A stretch of 64,000 nt of DNA from Phyllostachys edulis (GCA_036346405.1 CM070551.1:61904587-61968586), one strand, 5' to 3'; counted from the stretch's first letter, positions 24,386 to 38,117 are shown. The notes: generated by a model not told the origin, from the letters alone. Numbers and translations: made by a program.

Positions 24386-27300
24386 ATTCGACCCCGAATC
24401 TACTCACCGACCTTCCCGAAAGAAAACTGCGACTGGAGTGAAACAACGACAAACACGCACCCGTTGCAAACAAATCCGAATACTGTTCGCGCATGCGAGA
24501 CTCCAACTTCCTAAGTAGTCTCTCTCTCGGACTGTTTAGACCACAACACAATGACGCAAAACGACGTCCATCTTAACACTCAACCCGGTGTTCCCAAGTA
24601 CACTCATCAGAAGAGAATCGAAGATAAGACCCTACTCGATGGTCAACGTCTTTAACGAAATCCTAAGCTTTGAATCGCTCAGCTACTCTCTTAGTACCAG
24701 AACACACTAGACGTTGTGTACGTCGCGTATGGACTCGAGACGATCAAGGCGATACGCCAACTTCCTAATTTCTGCAACTGTCAAAAACGAACCAACGTAC
24801 TTGGACCAAACTCCCCTTTGGTACGAAAACAAACAGCAAAATGCCCAGAACCACCCCTCGGTACACATCCGTGCGTCCAGTGCCGGCACATATGCCATGC
24901 CGTATGTCCACTTCAGGACCACACGCACCATGCCCCATATGCCCACGCCCCTATCCCGCACGCGCTCATGCAGCGAAGGTTGATGCTCAAAATCAAACTC
25001 TTCATCCAACAAGGGTCACCTCCTTTAAACAAGAATGCATAACAGAACTAGTTCTTAAACCACTGATTCACAAAGAGAATCCAACTGGAAATAGAGAGTT
25101 CTCGTCGTATTCACGCAATACTAACTCTCCAACAAAAGGGTAAATCCCCAAATTTGACAATTCATCACGAAAACAATCCCACTTTCTAAATAGGCGCTTA
25201 TTTATTGAATACCACGAAAGCCAAACGAGAAATTATCAATGCCCAAACCAAATACTTCATTTGGTTTGTCCGAATTGGAAAGAATCAAACATGCCAACAA
25301 AGCGCCAACTCAAAGTCACGGAAGACACCACCAACAACACAAAACTGAAACAAGAAACAAGAAAACGCCGCCACCCGAGGAAACATCCTTTTCTCGCCTC
25401 TTTTAGGAAATAAACCTCTCTCGAACCTTGGAATTGAATTCATCGCTACCACACGAGCTTAAACCTCTTAATTAAACATCCTCAAATTATGCTCAAACTG
25501 AAATACATCATCCACACCATAGTGGAGAGACTCTATTGAATCCACCAATACTCTAGGCAACTCATCCCATCGATTTAAATTAATTTGATAGAAGGCATCC
25601 AAAGCTTCACAAAAATAGGTCCCACACAATCACATTACCTCCACTCTTCCAGAATAACAACTCAGAATCCTCCGTACGCCCGCTCATGAACTACATCAGA
25701 AGGGTTCTATCAACAATCATTCCACTACTCAGAATACTCCAGTTTTCTATCTCCTCTACACAAAATCTTTGGGCGACCAAAAGTCTAGCATAAAAAATAC
25801 AAAGCCCAAATTTAACCTCCAATACCTCTACAACGAATTTCTCTTATAACAGATAGTGAAATCATCGGATTAAATCTCTAACATCCCCACAAATCTAACA
25901 TACTCACTCATTGACATCATCAGGAATCACCCACACATTATTGCAAAACTTTCCAATTGCGTTACTCAATAAAATTGATCAAGGTTTCCATACCTTTGAT
26001 AATCCCCAACCTTTAAACATGAATTAAAGTTCTGGAATTTCGCTATACTATAGGTTCTACTCAGTCGTAACACTGTTCAGATTTACTTCGAAGCCAAACA
26101 TTCCATTTGAATCAACTTTCCTCCAAGAGGTACAGGTCAAAACACATTCATGTTCTACTACTCCTCCAAAAGCTTGGTAGCAAAATCTCACCACTACCAT
26201 TACTTAACCACCACCAAACAGTTGCCAATTTACGCTTTGTAAAACTTTGCAACATAAAACTGTTGATCCTTTCTCAAAAGAAAGAGGCGACCAAGGACAA
26301 GTTTAATCACACAGGAAAACGTTGCTCCTCACAGCGAGCACGAAACCAAAAGAAATAATCTGGAATGAGGATCTTGGAAAAACGAAAGTTGAGTTCACAA
26401 TTGAGGGCACACATCCCTCAAAAAGAAGTAGCAAATAACAGCCAATAAGAAAAAGACATTGCGATTGAAACTCGATATCTCTTGAGCGGAAAGAGCAAAA
26501 AGTCTAGGAACGATTCAAATAACCATAAGTTACAAAACTTGACTCAAATTCTCAAATACTCTTACCGCACTCTTTCCTTTAACAATAAAATTAATCCTTT
26601 GACTAGCAACACTTTGCCACAACAAACAAGAAAAGGTCTTTAGTCCAAACCACAAGAACTAATTAAGAACCAATACAATTCTTCAACACATCATATTTGC
26701 TCGGAACAGTTCAACTACTCATGAAACATGAGATCCAAATGATCCCAGCCACAAAACTCGAATTTTTTTTCATTTACGGGATTTCGCCAAAAGCAAACAG
26801 ATTAATTTCCTCTTGAAGAAATCAACAAAAAGTTTTCTTTGATTGCAACCTCACTTTGCGAACTCAAACCAAAGAACCTTTAAAACTAAATCATACGGAA
26901 CTCTTAAGAAGCAATAGGACATTCCCATATACCATTTTATTTAAAATAACTTTAACTACTGTAACATTCACGAGCTCTAAAAGATCACGAAAGTTAAACT
27001 TGAAATATTCTCCTTGCTTATATCACCGGGCATCAAATTACTACCGAATTAACATCAATCTCACATTCTCGACGATTTAATAACAACGACAACATACACT
27101 AGTACCCAGAATCGTCAAACTTTATTACTCCATCCTAAAACTTCCCAAAGGAAACACAACCCACAAGGTTGAAACAAATTTATTATATCAAGATTATGCT
27201 AAGCAATAACAACATCACAAGGCACGCTATCAAAGACTACTTACGAAATTCATCTATTCAACTGTTGGTGTTGCTCAACACCACCTTCAGTGCTCATTAA

Positions 27301-28560
27301 CAATTGATGATTGTACTAATCATGTGTGTACATACGGTACTAATTCCATATGCAATCACATAACCATTTATAAACATAGATTCAACATTTCACCTTTGTT
27401 CAGAAATCATTTCAAAACATGATTAACGATTCACTAACATAATTTTCTACAAACAAGATTTCACAAATCGATACACCGGCATCCATCTGGTCCTTTGTAC
27501 AGGTTTCGATAATTTTAGCACATCAGGAAATAGGTAAATCTAGCACGTATGTAAGATCCATAGGTTCTAAACTGATATGGACAGTCGTTTATTTAACACA
27601 CACCATGTATCAAATACAAGGATATCTCAAATTAATCAATTTCATTTTCATGGATGGTAGTTAAGAATAATTGATTTGCACCATGCTAACAACCCAACTT
27701 GGTAAACAACCCAATTTGGTAACTCATATCGTAACAATTTATTCGTTTAGTTATAACTTCTTATTTTAAGCATGATAAGACATCACAAAAGGATTCTAAC
27801 ACCTTCATTCAAAGAAACGAGAGACTTTAAACCTTAACGTCAAGTAATCCAAAAGAAACACATAAAGCCAAAGCTTTCACATGCTAACGAACTTACAACG
27901 GAAAACTCTCACTAACCAAACTATCAAACGAGTAAATGAGTCATTCTTTTCCAATGAGAAAGAAGGAACAACCATGAAAACATCAATCTTGCCAATTGAC
28001 AACGATCACAAGTAGTAAAAGCAACTCAACAAATAAAAAGCAATAATTGTTTCAGAGAACCATTAAAGACCCATTGAAACTCATCAACTACCATGAACCA
28101 CTTAACCCAAGAGAAATTCATCAACCACCACCGACAAGAATTTGCCAAATACGTAAATCAAGGAAGAGAACAACATTCTAAAGCAACTCACGCTCAACAC
28201 CTGAAACTAAGGTACTCAGGGTAACTACTCACCTAACCACATACCGCGAACAGTGGTGTAATCTGGTGAATCCTAGAGTAACAACCACGACCTCCACTTC
28301 TTATCATCTGTTATTGACACGCATAATCAATATAATCAATTATGAGTATATATGATCATCTCATGACAATCATAGTATAAATTCATAGATATAGAATATC
28401 ACATCATATCATAGATTAACAACAAGAAAAATAGTACGTATAATTCAACAATTGCTCAACGAATGAAACATAACAATAGAAATGCGAAACAATGAATTAC
28501 CCAACCCCACCCATCAGGCACAAGGTGTCATTTTAAAACTTAATTACCACAGCACCTAAA
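24386..28560 (-). other. Interior of the non-autonomous retrotransposon
   Basis: It is A-rich on the plus strand with no long ORF; the longest antisense ORF (25012-24707, 101 codons) resembles no retrotransposon domain known to me. It is best treated as non-coding element body. Confidence 0.5.
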
Positions 28561-28578
28561 ACCCGCTCGATACCAACC

Positions 28579-30189
28579 GTAACACCGCTATTTGGAAGCC
28601 AAGATGTCACCTAAGAACTCTAACATACAAAGACATTGCGGAAGAATCTGAATAATATAACATCTAAAGGCATAAATAAATCAACCATAACATGGAGAAG
28701 GTATCCTTCCTTCACCGTTTAAATGTATTTATTATAGTTTGTCGTTAAACAAGGTTCACAAGCAATAATAAATCAACCGTATCATGGAGAAGGTATCCTT
28801 CCTTCTCCATCTAAACTTATTTATTACAGTTCGTCAATAATGAGTGAAGGATAGAACTAATTTATAATCTTGAACTTGAATAGGATGATGTGAATGAGTA
28901 GTGCGTGTCTACTCCCTCCCAAAAGAGCCAACATCAATGATTACCTATAAAACAAACAACGCAAGAATGAGTCCAAGACTCAGCAAGTACAATGAGTAAA
29001 TAGAACATACCACAAACATTAACGAGTCAACATCATTGAACAATATGAAGGAATCACAGAACGAGTATTTGAAAGAATGCAATGAATGGAGTGAATGGAA
29101 TGGAGGGACTACACACATGCATATACCGGTATTGCTAGTGACACACCCGTCGGTGTTCACTTAAGCCCGCATTTAACAAAAGGCGGGGATCCAAGTCCCG
29201 TATGAAGAACGTTTCATACGGGTGTCCCAAAACGCCCACATTGGAATGGTGGGGCCCACTTTGGAATGGTGGGTCTTTCGTGCCCATCCTGGAATTGATG
29301 GGTCTTTTTAATCCACTCCCATGGATGGAACATGAATAATGAATGCATGGAATGAAATATGTATATTGAAAAGACACGCTCTCGAATCATGGAGATAACA
29401 CACATATGGAACGAATATGAACTTAAATACTATCATGGATCTTAGAAAAGTACAGGATCAACATCAAGCACTCAACATTTCCTAAACATCAAAACATCAA
29501 GGTATTTGCCTTCATGATGCGACGCTGCTAGAGGCAATGGCGGTGCTCCTAAACCTGAAGCCTCTCCGCCCTTGTAGAACCCCAAGAAGATGCTGAACAA
29601 AAAACCACGAAGAAGCTCTCCTTCCTCTCCCTTCTCCTCTCTTCTCCCCCTTCCTTCCTCTTCCTTATGGCCGGCCAATCTGCAGGGGAAAAACTGGAGA
29701 TAGCAGCGACGGCCAAGGGCATGGCTACTGTAGCGGCGCGGGCACTGTAGCTAGGGCGGCGGTACTGTAGCAGTACGGAAATACTGTAGCAACTAGGGTT
29801 TGTGGCTTGAACCCCCCCCCCCTTCTTTGCCTTCAAGTGGGCTACTAGCCTTCCATGGGCCATGGGCCGCTAAGGCCGGCTCTTTCCCCCGTGACTATGG
29901 ATTGGCGGCCCAAAACTCTCTCAAAAATCTAAATTTTGAGCTTATTTCCATCTCTAAACTTTGTTGCATTCGATATTGAATAAATTTCCCTCTCCCGAAT
30001 AATATTCTCTCTAATTGGAATTTAAGGTTCGGAATATTAACACTAAAGCCGGAGGCCCAAGCTCTAAGTTTCCCCCAAACTCTGAATTTTGAACTTAATT
30101 TCAAATCTAGAATTTGGTTGATTTTGAAATTGAATAAATTTTGCTTTCCCGAATGATATTTTTCTCCAATAAATGTTTGGGGTATTACA
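28579..30189 (-). repeat. 5' LTR with hairpin array
   Basis: About 1.6 kb. The hairpin array corresponding to that of the other LTR lies at 29165-29330. A tract with repeated CTGTAGC/CTGTAGCAG phrases occupies 29725-29795. The terminus GGTATTACA at 30181-30189 is the LTR start in antisense. Confidence 0.7.
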
Positions 30190-30833
30190 TATACTTTTAT
30201 TTTGTGTAAGACTTGCGAGTACATTTGTACTTAACCCAGTTGCTGCTTGTTCAGGTGAGGATGACGTTACACTCGATCAATTCGTTAGTGATGATATCGG
30301 CGATGCTAACGAATAGTGTTATTGTTTAATTCCCAGTTGGTTGCCTTGGGTTATGGGGCACACTTGCTGGACCTTTTGGATTATTTACTTGCTTCCACTG
30401 CTACTTAATGTTTTTATTTGAATTTAGCCAGTCAGCCGCTTTTATAATAGTTTTATACTTAAGTCTGATGTTGTATGTCTTTTGAGATATTGTTGTATGA
30501 CTATTGTATGACAGCGATTGGCATTGTTAAGGGTATGTGCGTATTGGTCGTTGATCTTGGGAGACAATACGGGACACATACCCGCTATTTTGGAATCCTA
30601 TTTAACTCGTTTAATTGTCTTCTCGGGCTATTGGAGAATTGGCTATCATGTAGTACTCGCAGAGGAGCAGTATGCATGGTGTCTGATGCTCTAAGTTCAG
30701 CCGAGTGCTCCTACTTAATTGGAGTTAAGTTGGATTTCATTTCTCTGAGGCCTAGAGTTATTTCCATAAGACCGGGAAGGCCTTGCTCTTACGAAAATAA
30801 CCTGGGTGTAACGACAGCCGCCGAGGTGTTACA
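30190..30833 (+). mobile_element. LTR fragment of another retrotransposon
   Basis: Non-coding sequence ending in GAGGTGTTACA near 30833. The block around 30237-30280 (TTCAGGTGAGGATGACG) resembles the region near 36640 in the chromovirus LTR. The left side is cut by the neighbouring antisense element. Confidence 0.4.
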
Positions 30834-30937
30834 ACAGTTGTTTATATCATTGTACACTTCCTTAGGCCCGTTAGTCTAGCGTGCCGGTGAAGCCTGTGCG
30901 ATGTCCAATCATGGAGGGCGACGACGGTGTTCCATTG

Positions 30938-31239
30938 GTGCTGACTTTGCCGAAGTTGGCGGCATAGTCCAGTGTGGTGACGGGATGCGAAAAGCGGTCT
31001 GTTTTCGCCGAGGTGAGCTTTGGCGACGATGCCAATCGACTTCAAAGCCGAAGAAGTGCAGCAATCAAATGTTTTTTTTCTTCTTCTATTTCCCAGATTG
31101 AATTTTATTTTCCCGATAATTTCTAGATCGCAATCATGGATACATTCTTTATATGCCTTTTCCCATTTCAAGCCAAGGGTGGTGACAATGGGCTCACCTA
31201 GGGCAAGTCTAGGGTTAGATGGCCGTCGAAGGTGAGCCA
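30938..31239. repeat. Duplicated block X, copy 1
   Basis: It begins GGTGCTGACTTTGCCGAAG and ends near GAAGGTGAGCC; the same text, diverged by scattered substitutions, recurs at 40772-41075 in the same orientation. No coding assignment. Confidence 0.75.
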
Positions 31240-31309
31240 CATCGCCGCTGAGGATTTTGTTGCTCATGCGTTCATTTTGAGACAGATTCGGGCAACTATA
31301 ATTTTATCC

Positions 31310-31555
31310 CTCATGGGATTCCTACTGCTCATATTAACAGGGAAAGTGTAACTAAATCCAAACCAATTTGATGCATTCGATGTTGAACCGAAAAAAAAAC
31401 TATTAGAAAAATGACACCTCTTCTTGTCAACATGGTATCTCCTAGCCAAAACATTATTTTTGCTAAAGTTAGTCAAGATTACCTCGGCCATCTGCACAGC
31501 ACCACAGCATGCAGCACAAGGAAAAACTAACCTTCAAACCAACATTAATTGGTTC
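31310..31555. repeat. Duplicated block Y, copy 1
   Basis: Shared phrases with 39968-40216 include GCTAAAGTTAGTCAAGATT, CCATCTGCACAGCAC and AACCTTCAAACCAAC. It ends exactly where chromovirus coding sequence begins, so the chromovirus was joined to it by insertion or recombination. Confidence 0.75.
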
Positions 31556-32611
31556 TCCGCATCGGGCTATGACTCTATTTGGGTCGTGGTTGATCGATTA
31601 ACCAAAGTGGCACATTTTATCCCTGTCAAAACTACTTATAGGAGCAGCAAGCTGGCAGAGCTCTATATGGCCCGAATTGTCTGCCTACATGGTGTGCCCA
31701 AGAGGATAGTGTTTGTCAAGGGTTCCTAGTTCACCTCTCGGTTTTGGGAGAGCTTACATGAAGCTTTGGGAACAAGGCTTGATTTCAGCACAGCATACCA
31801 TCCTCAAACTGATGGACAGACAGAGCGTGTGAACCAAGCTATTGAGGATATGCTCAGAGCTTGTGCATTGGACTATGGTGAAAGTTGGGACAAAAACCTC
31901 CCCTATGCTGAGTTCTCCTACAACAATAGTTACCAAGCTAGCTTGGAGATGTCCACATTTGAAGCTCTGTATGGGAGACAATGTAGAACCCCTCTCCTTT
32001 GGGATCAAGTGGGTGAGCGCAAATTCTTTGGACCTGATGTCATCAAAGAAGCTGAAGAAAAGGTGAAACTCATAAGAGAGCGCCTAAGAGTAGCTCAGTC
32101 CCGGCAAAAGAGCTATGCCGATACTCGTCGACGGGACTTGTCTTTTGAAGTTGGAGATTTTGTGTACCTTAGGGTAACTCCACTCAAAGGAGTTAGGAGA
32201 TTTTGAAATAGAGGGAAGCTAGCACTAAGATTTGTTGGGCCATACAAGATATTGGGAAGACAAGCTGAAGTGGCCTATAAGATTGAGCTGCCAACTTCTC
32301 TGTCGGCAGTGCACAATATATTCCATGTGTCACAATTGTGGAAGTGCCTTTGAGTACCAGAAGACCACACCTTCCTGGAAAGCATTGATCTTCAAGAAGA
32401 CCTCACTTATGTGGAGAGGCCAATCAAAATTTTGGATGTTGCGGAGCGTGTCACTAGAAGCAAGATCATTCGAACATACAAGGTGCAGTGGAGACACCAC
32501 CCTGAAAGTGAAGCCACATGGGAGAATGAAGAAGACCTTAAGACTAGCTATCCACACGTCTTTGCTGAAGCTTGAATCTCGGGGTCGAGATTCCCTTAAG
32601 GGGGGTAGGTT
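31556..32611 (+). pseudogene. Chromovirus integrase C-terminal half with chromodomain, relic
   Basis: The integrase core starts inside the domain (IWVVVDRLTKVAHFIPVK), then a stop at 31727-31729, HPQTDGQTERVNQ (31800), YAEFSYNNSYQASL (31910), GDFVYLRV (32150), another stop at 32204-32206, and VHNIFHVSQL (32320). A chromodomain follows at about 32400-32560 (YVERPIKILDVAERV, KVQWRHHPESEATWE), which directs integration to heterochromatin in chromoviruses. A purine tract AAGGGGGGTAGG (32598-32609) adjoins the LTR. Everything upstream of the integrase core is missing and at least three stops are present, so it is non-functional. The long LTR and chromodomain suggest the Tekay/Del group. Confidence 0.85.
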
Positions 32612-33199
32612 TGTGACACCCTGATTTTCAAAGCCTTTTTGAAGATTTCAAAATAAAAAGAACCATTTTGTTTAGATGAGAATTCAAAGCTTAACTTGAA
32701 ATTTCAGGATGGATTTCAAATTGACTAACTCGAACTTCAACTAAAATCCCTTGATGGTTTGTTGAGTTGTTGGAGTTTTGGTGATCTTCCTTTTTCTGTC
32801 CATGTTTGGTCCATCTCTAGACCAGACCTCCTTAGGTCTAAACCTCCCCAAGTGATTGTACCTTCCCTGGTCTACACCTCCTTCTGTGGTTCCTTCCCAA
32901 GTTTAGACCTCTCCAAGTCTAAACCTTTCTCAAATCCATTTGAACTCACTCTCTGTATCTTTTGAACCCCACTATGTCCACTTGGACTTACCTCCTTTGC
33001 TTTAATCCTTGAAAATTCCCTCTGGAAGTTTTCTTCTGTGCCAACCCGGCACTACCGCCCTTCAAATCGCGGTAATACCGCTTCGAGGGACAATCGAGAG
33101 TCCAGAAATATGTGTTCTGGAATTTCCTCACCACCTTGTGGCAATCGAAACTACCAGATAACAGTAGTACCACCCGCACCTTGCGGTGTTACTGTTTCT

Positions 33200-33510
33200 C
33201 AGGACCTCCCCTTCCTTTATTTGGACCTCCCCATGTCCTCTAGGACCTCCTCCTTGTCTATTTGGACCTCCTCGTATCCTTCAGGACCTCCCCATGTCCT
33301 CTAGGACCTCCTCCTTGTCTATTTGGACCTCCCTGTGTCCTTCAGGACCTCCCCATGTCCTCTAGGACCTCCTCCTTGTCTATTTGGACCTCCTCGTGTC
33401 CTTCAGGACCTCCCCATGTCCTCTAGAACCTCCTCCTTGTCTATTTGGACCTCCCCGTGTCCTTGAGGACCTTTCCATGTCCTCTAGGACCTCCTCCTTG
33501 TCCTTTTGAA
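33200..33510. repeat. Minisatellite 1 in the LTR
   Basis: It has about five copies of a roughly 65-bp unit built from GGACCTCC phrases (CCTCCTCCTTGTCTATTTGG, then CCCATGTCCTCTAGGACC). Copies differ by a few substitutions. Confidence 0.85.
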
Positions 33511-33839
33511 CCTCCCTCGTACCCATTCGAGCCCCCCGCCCGCTTGATACGGACCTCTATCACTTGTGTACCGTCCGATTTGCATTGGACGGTTTGATCT
33601 TGGTGAGGTGTTCGGATGGTCCGAACGTCCCACCCTCTCTAAGCCCTTAGATCTTTGCTGGACGTTCTGATTTGTAGAGGCGTTCGGATGGTCCGAACGT
33701 CCCAACCATTTTGGACCGCCCGATTCAGTTCAATGGCTGAGATCTAGCGCTAGCTCTGATGGTCCAAACGGCCCAATAAATTTGGTCGGTTCGATTGAAA
33801 TCCAATGGCTCCCGCTTCTCCCGCTTCTTATCTTGCTAC

Positions 33840-34610
33840 AGAACTCCTCCTTTGTAGATCTGACCGTTAAGACCTCCCCTTTGGAGATCTTAACCGTCCA
33901 GACCTCCTCCTTTGTAGATCTGACCGTTAAGACCTCCCCTTTGCAGATCTTAACCGTCCACACCTCCTCCTTTGTAGATCTGACCATTAAGACCTCCCCT
34001 TTGGAGATCTTAACCATTCAGACCTCCTTCCTTGTAGATCTGGTCGTTAAGACCTCCCCTCTGTAGATCTTAACCGTTCAGACTACCTCCTTTGTAGATC
34101 TGGCCGTTAAGACCTCCCCTTTGGAGATCTTAACCGCCTGCATCTCCTCCTTGGAGATCTTAACCGTCCTGCATCTCCTCCTTGTAGATCTCGACTGCTA
34201 AGACCTCCCTTTGGAGATCTTAACCGTCTGCACCTCCTCCTTGTAGATCTCGATCTAAGACCTCCCCTTTGTAGATCTTAACCGTTCAGACCTCCTCCTT
34301 TGTAGATCTGACCGTTAAGACCTCCCCTCTGGGGATCTTAACCGTTCAGATCTCCTCCTTTGTAGATCTGACCATTAAGACCTCCCCTTTAGAGATTTTA
34401 ACCGTTCAGGCCTCCTCCTTTATAGATCTGACCGTTAGGATCTCCCCTTTGGAGATCTTAACCGTTCAGACCTCCTTCTTTGTAGATCTGACCGTTAAGA
34501 CCTCCCCTTTGGAGATCTTAAGCATTCAGACCTCCTCCTTTGTAGATCTAGCCGTTAAGACCTCCCCTTTGGAGATCCTAACCGTCCAGACCTCCCCTTG
34601 AGTTAATCCG
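33840..34610. repeat. Minisatellite 2 in the LTR
   Basis: About a dozen copies of a roughly 62-bp unit, each with two related halves: CCTCCTTTGTAGATCTGACC and AGACCTCCCCTTTGGAGATC. The halves carry AGATCT sites and opposite TTAACCGT/ACCGTTAA phrases, so the unit is partly inverted on itself. Confidence 0.85.
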
Positions 34611-37600
34611 ACCGTCAGGACCTCTTCCCAATCCTTTTGCAAGGACCTCCTTGCAGTTAAGACCACTGTGGCCAGACCTCCGGCCTTGTGCGCCGGACCT
34701 CCTAGTGGGTGAGGACCTCCCCTTGACCTCTGTAGACCTCCCCTTTGCACTTAATCTTGGCCGTTGGACCTCCCTTTCGGAGATCCAACCGTCAGGACCT
34801 CCCTAGTGGGTGAAGACCTCCCTTGTTCTCTGCGGGACCTCCTCAAGGTCTCCGTAGGACCTCCCATTCGGGTCTTAACTGGACCCACTTGGCAGTCACA
34901 TCCGTGTTTCTTTATCCTTTAACTATGTCCTAGTGCAAAGGAGTCTTCCCCACATTTAATGCATGTTGTATCACATCAAATGCTACCACTTTTGCAGTAC
35001 CCAGGCCATACTTTTGTCACATCCCTTGCATGCTTCCTTTGTCCTCTTAACCAACTCAGGAACACCCGTGTCTAGGGAAAGCTCCATGACTCTAGCTATA
35101 TATAGCTTGGGAAGCCCTTCCACTTTACCCTGTTGTTCATTTCCACTCTCTGGTTCCATCGGCAAGTTCTCTAGATCTTCTCCCTCAAGTCTTGGACCTC
35201 CCTCCAAGCTCCTTGGACCTCCTCCTGATCACCTAACCTCTCAGTTGGTTTTATATTGGAGTTTATTTGGAGTTTCTTTGGATCTTGCTGGAGCTCTATT
35301 TGAGTCATTTTGTTTTTCTTTCACCATGTAGATTGCGAAGGCCGTGAGGAGCGAGAGTTCCTAGAAGAAGAAGAAGAAGCTCAAGACTTTGAGCAAGGCA
35401 AGTTGCACCCTTGACCATATTGCACCTATTATTTTAAGATACTTATGTTCTATTTCAAAGATGTATGCATGCTTACTTTCGCTAAGATATTTCAATGCCT
35501 ATCTTTCAAGTCATAGCTATGCCTAATTCTCTTGTATGGCCACTATCTATGTTGAACCAACTCCATTGTCACCCTAGTTAAAATCTGGTTTTTGCAATAG
35601 TAAGGACCAGAGGCTTTTGAGAAATGAATGCTTAGTCTTGCTAGACCAAACATCTTGATTTGGGAAATGTTTCTTCCAATAGACCAAAATATTCAATGTT
35701 TTAAAGCCATGACATTGGGTTGTCATGGAGATTTTGATAAATGGTTTTGAAAAACAGAAATGAACAAATGGATTTGGTCTTGGGCAGATTGGTTGTTCGG
35801 CTGGTGCAGGGTATGCACGGACTCAACTCGGGTAGGGTTGAGGCCCAGGGGTTTTGTGTTAGCCACCCAAACCATATGAGGACCGGTCATGAGCCGATCT
35901 TGCTAGCCACCATCGTACAACCACATGTCCCGAGAAATGGGCAAAGGACTGGCCGACTAATTTGCAAAGCTCCATCGCGCTGACCTGTTGATGCGGTGGG
36001 TAGTCATGTTACGACCTTTGTAGTCCCTCCTGGTGCAAGAGGGGGCCTGAACCCTATGGATGGGTAATCCAAAGGGGGTGAAACCTTAGCGGGGGTGGAC
36101 TGCGTTGGCGTGATGCATCGTAAAGGCCTTGTCATGCACTCTAGACCTCTCACCAAAGGAAGAGTGAGGTGGTGTCGACGGATGCCAAACAAACTAGAGA
36201 ATTCATGTCATGTGGGTAAAGCTGTACACCTCTGCAGAGCGTAAATCTATTCAAATAGCCGTGTCCACGGTCATGGACATACTAGCAAAGCCACTCAAAG
36301 TTAGCTCTTGGTTTTTGTTTTTAAAGGACTTATGAAATTGGCTTTGGGTTTCTATCCAAATGGTTAATGGGCGGGGAGCCATGTGACAGGAGGGTATCCT
36401 TCACCACTTGTTGATGAATGTTATCCAACTGAAAATTGAGTTTGGAAAATGAACTTTTACTTATTGTAATTGCTTTGAAACTTAGTACTTGTAATTAAAA
36501 CAAACTTGGCTTGACGCAAATCAACCCTAATATGCCTTTCTTTGATACATCCATTATGCATGTCATTCTGTTAATTGATGGGTGTAACTTGCGAGCAAGG
36601 TTGTTGTGCTCATACTTGCTTGATTGATGAATTGAGCAGGTGAAGACTTCTTTGATGATGAGGAGGACCAAGTCAATTAGGCCGCGCCCTCCAGCCAATC
36701 ACCTGTGGTGTAATGGATAGAGTCTATCCTTTGGTTTTCCGCTGTGTATTTTGCTCTTGGTTGCTAGAGCTTGTAAGCATCCCCTTATAATCAACTCCCT
36801 TTTGTTGTTAATAAAGCCTTTTGTGGATGTGTATGTTATCACTTGTATTTGCTGTGAGAACTAGCCATTGATCCTTGGGACTGGTTCGGATCACAGGAGG
36901 ATTAGGATTTTTCCAAGTCCCACGACCTCCTCGGGTTGGTCTCTGGACCTCCTCCTGGTTCAGTCGTGGCTCTTGGGGAGGTCCTGAGCCTCACGACCTC
37001 CTCGGGTCAGTTCCCTGGACCTCTAGGAGGTCCGACTGGACCTCCTAGGAGGCCTGGGTGGACCGCCCGAGAGGTCCTTGGGACCTCCTGGGAGGTCCTA
37101 ACGGACTCCCAGGGAGGCCTTAGAGGACCTCTCGGGTGAAGCCCCTAGCCGGGTCGTCACATTGTACCACATGAGAAATTGGATAGTTAAGATTCTTCCC
37201 TTTTTATCTAATTAATGTGGGAATTTCTCGATATTTTTCTTTTTTTCTCTGACTAACGTGGGAATTTCTAAATTTTCCCACTTAGGATTAACACGGGGAC
37301 TTCTAGGAGAGTCTCCAATTAGTATAGATAGAGAATTTTTCTGTATGGAGACCTAATTGAATCCAATATTCCTTAGTCCTGTTTCGGTTTTTTGTTGTGC
37401 ACGTCTGCACTCAGTAGCTCCATCCGATACATGCATCCATGCATGCCAGCTAGAGTCCTGTTAGCAATACAAATGCACACGTCTTTATATGCACTACTAC
37501 AGAAAAGGTCTTCACAGATAGTTCAAAAACGTCATTACAGACGGTTTCCAAAGCCGTTTGAGTTTATGGGTCAGTGATGACATGAGGTCATCATAGAGGG

Positions 37601-38117
37601 AGTAAGGTAGGGTGATACCTCAGTACAGCGCAACCATGGCGGTGACCCCATCTCCAGCACAACCCTCATCCATCTCCTTCACCTTGCATAAATCACACAA
37701 ATATTAGGACACAACTTAAGGCTCAAGCATAAAAATCAAACTCAACAAAAAAGACATTAAGCTAATAGATCTAGAGGAGAATAGAGGGAGGATGGGGAAA
37801 GCAAAGCCAGGGGGCAAGGCCCGAGCGCAGGAGGCCGAGCAGCAAAACCAAGCCATGGCGGCACAGGTGACACGCGGAGCCAAGCCCAATGGCTTGGGTG
37901 GCGGCGTCACCATAGTTGTGGCACGACCCTGACACTGCACAGGACACTACTATCGCACGAGTGTCTTGTGCAGTGCAGAGTGGTGTCACAACCGGTGGCG
38001 ACGACGACGGGGTCGGGCGGCGGCGTCGAGGTAGGGAGGGGAACAGACGAAAGTAAGTGCGCTGGGCAGTGACGAGTTAGGGCGGGCGCAAATCCTAGCG
38101 GCCGGGCTTCTACTAAT

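Larger units (their letters stand above)
23172..30189 (-). mobile_element. Non-autonomous antisense LTR retrotransposon
   Basis: Two highly similar direct repeats bound it: a truncated 3' LTR at 23172-24366 and a fuller 5' LTR at about 28579-30189, both starting TGTAATACCCCAAAC on the minus strand. A polypurine tract (minus strand AAGGGGGGTAGAA) adjoins the first LTR at 24367-24380, and a sequence resembling the initiator-tRNA-Met primer site (TTGGTATCGAGC) lies at about 28565-28577. The roughly 4.2-kb interior has no gag, protease, polymerase or integrase that I can recognise, so it would depend on a related autonomous element. Left LTR truncation at 23172 removes one target-site duplication. 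Confidence 0.7.
32612..37161 (+). mobile_element. 3' LTR of the chromovirus, 4.5 kb
   Basis: It starts TGTGACACCC directly after the polypurine tract and ends GGGTCGTCACA, giving a 6-bp inverted terminal pair TGTGAC/GTCACA. The length is within the range of Tekay/Del LTRs. It contains two minisatellites and no gene; ORFs across it are repeat translations. The following five bases are TTGTA; the matching copy on the left is lost with the 5' part. Confidence 0.75.

Noticed and set aside
30475..30879. 134-codon plus-strand ORF
   Set aside because: It spans an LTR end (TGTTACA near 30833) and resembles no protein family.
33782..34066. 94-codon ORF and its antisense partner
   Set aside because: Translation of the LTR minisatellite (repeating SFVDLTVKTSPLEILT); length follows from the repeat period.
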